From assembly GCA_047921215.1 (NCBI GenBank), contig JBLRWO010000009.1, forward strand, positions 42,555 to 106,554: a stretch of 64,000 bases of DNA, read 5' to 3'. The stretch is from RECM01 sp047921215. GTDB lineage: Bacteria > Bacteroidota > Rhodothermia > Balneolales > Cyclonatronaceae. The translations under genes were made by a program, and so were the position numbers. The notes beneath the pieces are model-generated. The model did no database searches. It had not been told where the DNA came from and saw only the letters and a program-made list of their open reading frames with translations. The stretch's first letter is position 1. The number at the start of each line of letters is the position of its first letter. Positions 60,467 to 64,000 of this stretch are shown one piece after another.

Positions 60467-62200
60467 TCAGAACCCCGCTGCCTGACCGTCGGCCCTGGAT
60501 TCGGAAGCCCCGAAGTACACACCCTTCCCGTGATCAAAAAGTATGCCCTGATACCTCCCGTAAAAACCGCCTCCGATCTGAACCCTGTGTCCCCGGCTGC
60601 GAAGGGCGCGGACCACCTGATAGCCGATGGATGACTCAATGTTGACCTGACCGCCATCGGTGAGCATATCAGCCCGGGGCGCGGTCGGATCGGTTGAACC
60701 TTCATGGCTCCAGCGCAGCGCGTCGCCGGCCTCCTGTATGTTCATGCCGAAATCGATCACGTTCGTTAGGATGCTCACATGACCGATCGGCTGGTATTCG
60801 CCGCCCATTACCCCGTAGGTGAACCAGGAACGGCCGTCTTTCATCGCAAAACCGGGAATGATGGTGTGGAACGGACGCTTGCCCGGTTCATACACGTTCG
60901 GATGTTCCGGATCCAGGGAGAACAGCTCGCCGCGGTTCTGGAAGCTGAAGCCGGTACCCGGGACCACAAACCCGGTGCCCATCCCCCTGAAATTGCTCTG
61001 TATGAGCGATACCATATTCCCGAAACGGTCAGCGGTGGTGAGGTAGATTGTGTCACCATCGCGGAGGCCATCAACGCCGGTAGTCAGACGCCGTGCCGCC
61101 CTCTCCCCGATCATCGCACGCCGTTCGGCGGCATATTCCTTCGAGAGCAGGGTTTCATAGGGGATGTCGTGGAAGGACGGGTCGGCGTAGTGCTTCGCGC
61201 GGTCTTCAAAGGCCAGCTTTTTCGCCTCGATCATCACATGCAGTGCTTCTTCGCTGGCGAAACCCATCGAGGCAAGGTCGTACCCTTCGAGTATGTTCAG
61301 GATCTGCAGCACGGCCGTTCCCTGGTTGTTGCCGCCCACCTGGTAGATGTCGTAACCCCGGTAATTCACCGTTACCGGATCGACCCATTCAGAGCTGTGG
61401 TTGTCGAAATCCTCATAGCGCAGATAACCGTCGTTTTCACGCATCCAGGCATCGATCTTGCGGGCAACTTCACCGCGGTAGAAGGCGTCGCGGCCCTCAC
61501 CGGCCAGCAGGCGGAAGGTGTTTCCGAGATCGGGATTTTTGAAAATTTCACCTTTATCGGGTCCGCGGCCATCGAAAGTGAAGGTATCGTAGAACGCTCC
61601 GGGCTGATTGCCCAGGATACGTGCGCTCCTTCTCCATCCGGCTGAAATATCCTGGGATACCGGGAATCCGTTTTCAGCATAGAAAATTGGCTGTTCGAGG
61701 ATCTCGGTCATAGGCACCGATCCGAAGCGTTCGTGCAGCTCAAACCAGCCGTCGACCGCGCCCGGCACCGATACCGACAGCAGGTCGTACGGAGGGATGC
61801 CGTCACTTACCAGTTCTTCCAGTCTCTCGATGAGCCGATCGTACGAGAGCCCCAGCGGTGAGCGTCCGCTGGCGTTCAGGGCATACACCTTTCCGCTTTC
61901 CTGATGCCAGACCAGGGCAAACAGGTCGCCGCCGATTCCATTACCTGTGGGCTCCATCAGGCCAATGGCAGCGTTGGCCGCAATGGCCGCGTCGATGGCG
62001 TTGCCGCCCTTTTTGAGAATGTCGAGCCCGACCTGGGTGGCCAGTGGCTGACTGGTCGCCACCATGCCGTGTTGGGCGATCACCTCGGAGCGGGTGGCAA
62101 ACGGCAGCCCTGATGGACGGTCGATCTGGGCGAAGGCCGGCAACATATCGCCGGCAATCATCATTAATGTGCAGGAAAAAAGGAGTAGTGTGTTTTTCAT
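60467..62200 (-). CDS. ggt: gamma-glutamyltranspeptidase family protein
   Basis: The 577-residue product has a signal peptide (LLLFSCTLMMIAGDMLPAFA) and the Ntn-hydrolase precursor layout. The large-subunit start is AQHGMVATSQPLATQVGLDI and DAAIAANAAIGLMEPTGNGI. The self-cleavage site is GDTIYLTTADRFGNMVSL, where Thr at about residue 384 would be the new N-terminal nucleophile. In E. coli the site reads TTHYSVVD, so TIYLTTAD is a variant, closer to the broader YwrD-like group. It would process glutathione or other gamma-glutamyl compounds in the periplasm. Placement before fadI-fadJ is unusual. Confidence 0.88.
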   Translation of the reverse strand: MKNTLLLFSCTLMMIAGDMLPAFAQIDRPSGLPFATRSEVIAQHGMVATSQPLATQVGLDILKKGGNAIDAAIAANAAIGLMEPTGNGIGGDLFALVWHQESGKVYALNASGRSPLGLSYDRLIERLEELVSDGIPPYDLLSVSVPGAVDGWFELHERFGSVPMTEILEQPIFYAENGFPVSQDISAGWRRSARILGNQPGAFYDTFTFDGRGPDKGEIFKNPDLGNTFRLLAGEGRDAFYRGEVARKIDAWMRENDGYLRYEDFDNHSSEWVDPVTVNYRGYDIYQVGGNNQGTAVLQILNILEGYDLASMGFASEEALHVMIEAKKLAFEDRAKHYADPSFHDIPYETLLSKEYAAERRAMIGERAARRLTTGVDGLRDGDTIYLTTADRFGNMVSLIQSNFRGMGTGFVVPGTGFSFQNRGELFSLDPEHPNVYEPGKRPFHTIIPGFAMKDGRSWFTYGVMGGEYQPIGHVSILTNVIDFGMNIQEAGDALRWSHEGSTDPTAPRADMLTDGGQVNIESSIGYQVVRALRSRGHRVQIGGGFYGRYQGILFDHGKGVYFGASESRADGQAAGF

Positions 62201-62267
62201 AATCGTACAGATTCACAGGTTTGAGGTACTGGTGGGTACCGGTTGGGAATACAGTGAATCTATACAA

Positions 62268-62303
62268 AAAAACCCTTGCAGGCTACCGGCTTGCAAGGGT
62301 TTT
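62268..62303 (-). terminator. intrinsic terminator of the disrupted tRNA-Val gene
   Basis: AAAACCCTTGCA (62269-62280) and TGCAAGGGTTTT (62292-62303) form a perfect 12-base stem with an 11-base loop. On the minus strand it is followed by a run of T. It begins six bases past the tRNA 3' end, so it is the original terminator of that tRNA gene. Confidence 0.85.
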
Positions 62304-62308
62304 ACATG

Positions 62309-62350
62309 TGGGTGGTGAGGGATTCGAACCCCCGACCCCCTGCTTGTAAG
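62309..62350 (-). tRNA. 3' fragment of tRNA-Val(TAC), probable attachment site of the element
   Basis: On the minus strand the sequence contains the anticodon loop CTTACAA (anticodon TAC at 62346-62348), stem GCAGG, variable loop GGGTC, the T arm GGGGGTTCGAATCCCTC and the acceptor strand ACCACCC with discriminator A at 62309. CCA is not encoded. It closely parallels the E. coli tRNA-Val(UAC) 3' half. The 5' half is missing: beyond 62350 the sequence turns AT-rich and cannot pair. A fragment from the anticodon loop to the 3' end is the usual crossover region left when an element integrates in a tRNA gene; the intact copy is expected at the far end of the element. Confidence 0.82.
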
Positions 62351-62430
62351 TTAGTTATTAATGGTTTGTAATGCTGTGCAGACCTTCAAAATATGCTTAT
62401 CTAATAGCATTGATTTTGAATAACTTAGGT

Positions 62431-62502
62431 AAGGTTGCACAAACATGAAATAAAGGTTGCACAGGTAGGGGCACATTGCTATTTTGTGCCCATAGTGTGC
62501 CC
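62431..62502. promoter_or_regulatory. cluster of GCACA-type repeats before the integrase gene
   Basis: AAGGTTGCACA occurs twice (62431-62441 and 62453-62463, 22 bases apart). GGGCACA follows at 62469-62475, then TGTGCCC twice in the opposite sense (62485-62491 and 62496-62502). The common part is GCACA/TGTGC, and a further TGTGC lies near 62375. Clusters like this between an attachment core and the integrase gene fit arm-type integrase sites or an operator. No binding evidence exists. Confidence 0.5.
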
Positions 62503-62523
62503 ACAGAATTCAATCCAACCCTT

Positions 62524-63762
62524 ATGGCTACATCATACCTAACGGATTCATTGATTAAATCCCTGGAAGGACCTACCGAGATTAGCGACTCAATCAAGCG
62601 CGGACTCTCAATCCGGGTATCAAAAACCGGTATCAAAACATTCACATATCGCTATCGATTCAACGGACGGATCCGTCGGTATAACATCGGCCGATATCCG
62701 GAGATCCGGCTCGCCGATGCCAGAGGCAAAGCCGGCGAAATCTATAACACGGTCAAACTTGATGGCCGCGATCCTCTGGACTCCACCGGTGTATTGAAAT
62801 TCTCGGAGATCCTGGACCTATTTATGCAACTGCACGCCGCCAAGCTCAAAGCGGCTACCCAGGTCGAATATGGCCGAATGATCCGAAACGAGATCCGACC
62901 TGCTTTTGGTGACAAAGATATCGAATTAATCACCAGGCAAGATATTGCCAGATTATTGGGCCGCATATCTGGCCGCGGATCCAAGATTATGTCCAACCGG
63001 TACCGGTCGTTACTGCGAAAAATTTTCAACTTTGCCATCAGCAAGGGGTTAACAAGTAATGAGTTTAATCCGGTTACTCGAACGGAAAAGGAAACAGAGG
63101 CTCACCGCCAGGGCAAGCGGGTTTATGATGAGGATGAGTTGTGCCGGCTTTGGGCCGCTTTTAACCAGCAACCCGAGCCACAACGCAGCCTTCTGAAGGT
63201 ACTGCTTCTGACTGCTCAGCGGAGTAAGGAAACGCGGCACATGATGTGGTCCAACCTGAGAGTACATATCATAGAAAAGAAAAAACCCAAGAAAATAACA
63301 ATCAAAATTCCAGTATGGACTATTCCAGGACCATTGGCGAAAAACTCACAGGAACACACCGTGCCACTGGCCCCGGCAGCCAGACAGATCATAGAGGATC
63401 TGAGGCCGTTTACCGGATCCGGTGAATACGTGTTCGAATCCCCCCGGCTCACCGGCCGGCCGATTGAGTGGGTTAAGCGTAGTGTTCACGAAATCAAGCA
63501 GAGCACCGGAATATCCGATTTTAAGCTTCACGACCTGCGGCGGACTGCGGCCACCAATATGGCCGAGCTGCATGTCGATCGGACCGTATTGGGCAAGCTT
63601 CTGAATCACAAGGGCCTTTCTGGTGACAACCAGGTGACGGCGATCTACGACCGGCATGATTATATGGAAGAAAGGGCCCAGGCACTTGATCGCTGGGCTC
63701 ATCGGCTTGATCAGATTGTATCCGGTGAGCAGGGCCAGGCAAAAGTCACTAAAATAGCCTAA
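62524..63762 (+). CDS. P4-type tyrosine recombinase / integrase
   Basis: From ATG 62524 the product is 412 residues and starts MATSYLTDSLIKSLEGP, the normal opening of P4-type integrases; a TTG at 62476 would add 16 residues. Residues about 1-85 are the arm-binding domain (YRYRFNGRIRRYNIGRYPEI), about 95-195 the core-binding SAM-like domain, and about 205-395 the catalytic domain. Catalytic residues are R233 in LLTAQRSKETRHMMW, H336 and R339 in HDLRRTAATNMAEL, H362 in LLNHKG and Y375 in AIYDRHDY. All are intact, so it should be active. It lies directly beside the tRNA-Val fragment and reads away from it. Confidence 0.93.
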   Translation: MATSYLTDSLIKSLEGPTEISDSIKRGLSIRVSKTGIKTFTYRYRFNGRIRRYNIGRYPEIRLADARGKAGEIYNTVKLDGRDPLDSTGVLKFSEILDLFMQLHAAKLKAATQVEYGRMIRNEIRPAFGDKDIELITRQDIARLLGRISGRGSKIMSNRYRSLLRKIFNFAISKGLTSNEFNPVTRTEKETEAHRQGKRVYDEDELCRLWAAFNQQPEPQRSLLKVLLLTAQRSKETRHMMWSNLRVHIIEKKKPKKITIKIPVWTIPGPLAKNSQEHTVPLAPAARQIIEDLRPFTGSGEYVFESPRLTGRPIEWVKRSVHEIKQSTGISDFKLHDLRRTAATNMAELHVDRTVLGKLLNHKGLSGDNQVTAIYDRHDYMEERAQALDRWAHRLDQIVSGEQGQAKVTKIA

Positions 63763-63765
63763 GCC

Positions 63766-64000
63766 ATGAAATCAAGCGACCTTGACGAAATGATTTCGGT
63801 ACTTCTTAACGATCCGTCCCATCTCAAAAAGTTTTCACGCTCCAGGTTGGAGCTGGTTTTACCGGAGCTCGCCGAGGTTATCAACCGCCCAATGCCAGAA
63901 CCTGAGAACCTTAAAGTTTGGAGAAACACGGCCTTTTGGCGGTATATGCTGCTCGGGTTGTATTTTGATATTGTCGCACAGTTGGAAGAAAACCCACCGG
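63766..64000 (+). CDS. unknown protein, N-terminal part, open at the window edge
   Basis: An ATG three bases after the integrase stop opens a frame that runs 78 codons to the window end without a stop. It begins MKSSDLDEMISVLLNDPSHL and later has VWRNTAFWRYMLLGLYFDIV. The sequence is helical and mixed in charge, with no motif I recognise. The close spacing suggests transcription with the integrase. It may be an accessory gene of the element. Confidence 0.55.
   Translation, partial: MKSSDLDEMISVLLNDPSHLKKFSRSRLELVLPELAEVINRPMPEPENLKVWRNTAFWRYMLLGLYFDIVAQLEENPP

Larger units (their letters stand above)
62309..64000. mobile_element. left edge of an integrated element (genomic island or prophage), continues beyond the window
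   Basis: The boundary is defined by the tRNA-Val 3' fragment. Inside it lie a cluster of short repeats, a P4-type tyrosine integrase reading into the element and the start of an unrecognised gene. Ordinary metabolic genes end at 62200, just outside. The length, cargo and other end are not visible, so prophage, island and conjugative element cannot be told apart. Confidence 0.8.

Noticed and set aside
60466..60705. N-terminal extension of fadI to 60705
   Set aside because: It lies within the ggt coding region; ATG 60465 gives the usual thiolase opening.
60779..61645. A 288-codon frame antisense to ggt
   Set aside because: It is a mirror of a well-supported gene with no motif of its own.
62309..62450. 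Complete tRNA-Val gene
   Set aside because: The sequence beyond 62350 cannot form the 5' acceptor strand, D arm or 5' anticodon stem, so only the 3' part exists here.

Overview
The window is chromosomal DNA of a Gram-negative bacterium of the Bacteroidota/FCB group, most likely from the Balneolota-Rhodothermota side (inference). The pointers are family-level: ftsK followed by a lolA-like gene, a PorV-type outer membrane protein, a DUF4270-type and a DUF4292-type lipoprotein, a glycosyltransferase-5-only 'glycogen synthase', HU-like/SPOR proteins before exbB-exbD-tonB, a SufU-type scaffold and a zinc-poor DksA-like protein. Coding density is high, base composition is near 50% GC, and at least seven genes need a TTG start codon. 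No rRNA and no complete tRNA were seen.

Layout. 0-6.4 kb: end of a cupin gene, then a co-directional run gcvT, comB, ftsK, lolA-like and a UPF0104 membrane protein. 6.6-11.9 kb: an envelope cluster (plug-less TonB-receptor-like barrel, two HU-like proteins of which one carries a SPOR domain, ExbB, ExbD, TonB). 11.9-31.3 kb: glgP, ispE-cca, a cation efflux protein, a stress protein, a sugar nucleotidyltransferase, a membrane-anchored Mur ligase, a LolC/E-like permease, glgB-malQ, then the GT5-only protein, DUF4270 lipoprotein, outer membrane barrel and TPR protein. 32-37.5 kb: rho, convergent with a minus-strand run porV-like, miaA, purS, purQ, lptB, rhodanese. 37.9-43.7 kb: an M20 peptidase overlapping a 2H phosphoesterase, a 340-bp patch of nested repeats, a GNAT/nitrilase fusion and a Ppx/GppA-HD protein. 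43.7-50.3 kb: a minus-strand run with a LMW phosphatase, fructosamine kinase, cytosolic-looking metal/cobalamin receptor, TPR protein, DUF4292 lipoprotein, EnvC-like protein and a small membrane protein. 50.5-55.2 kb: ileS, dksA-like, lspA, sufU. 55.3-62.2 kb, minus strand: ggt, fadI, fadJ, yajC, ribBA.

The right end (62.3-64.0 kb) is the edge of an integrated mobile element. The 3' half of a tRNA-Val(TAC) gene with its own terminator is followed directly by a cluster of GCACA-type repeats, a P4-type tyrosine integrase and the start of an unknown gene that runs off the window.

How the genes work together: several clusters serve the cell envelope (lipoprotein maturation and sorting by LspA, LolA-like, LolC/E-like; LPS export by LptB; TonB-type energy transfer; murein-hydrolase control). 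Others serve glycogen breakdown and branching, purine synthesis, riboflavin synthesis, beta-oxidation and probably protein deglycation. The observations most worth following are the altered GxHH signature of the isoleucyl-tRNA synthetase, the barrel/HU/SPOR/ExbBD/TonB cluster as a possible Tol-like system, the nested repeats near 40 kb, the integrase with its tRNA attachment site, and the kinase-phosphatase pair.
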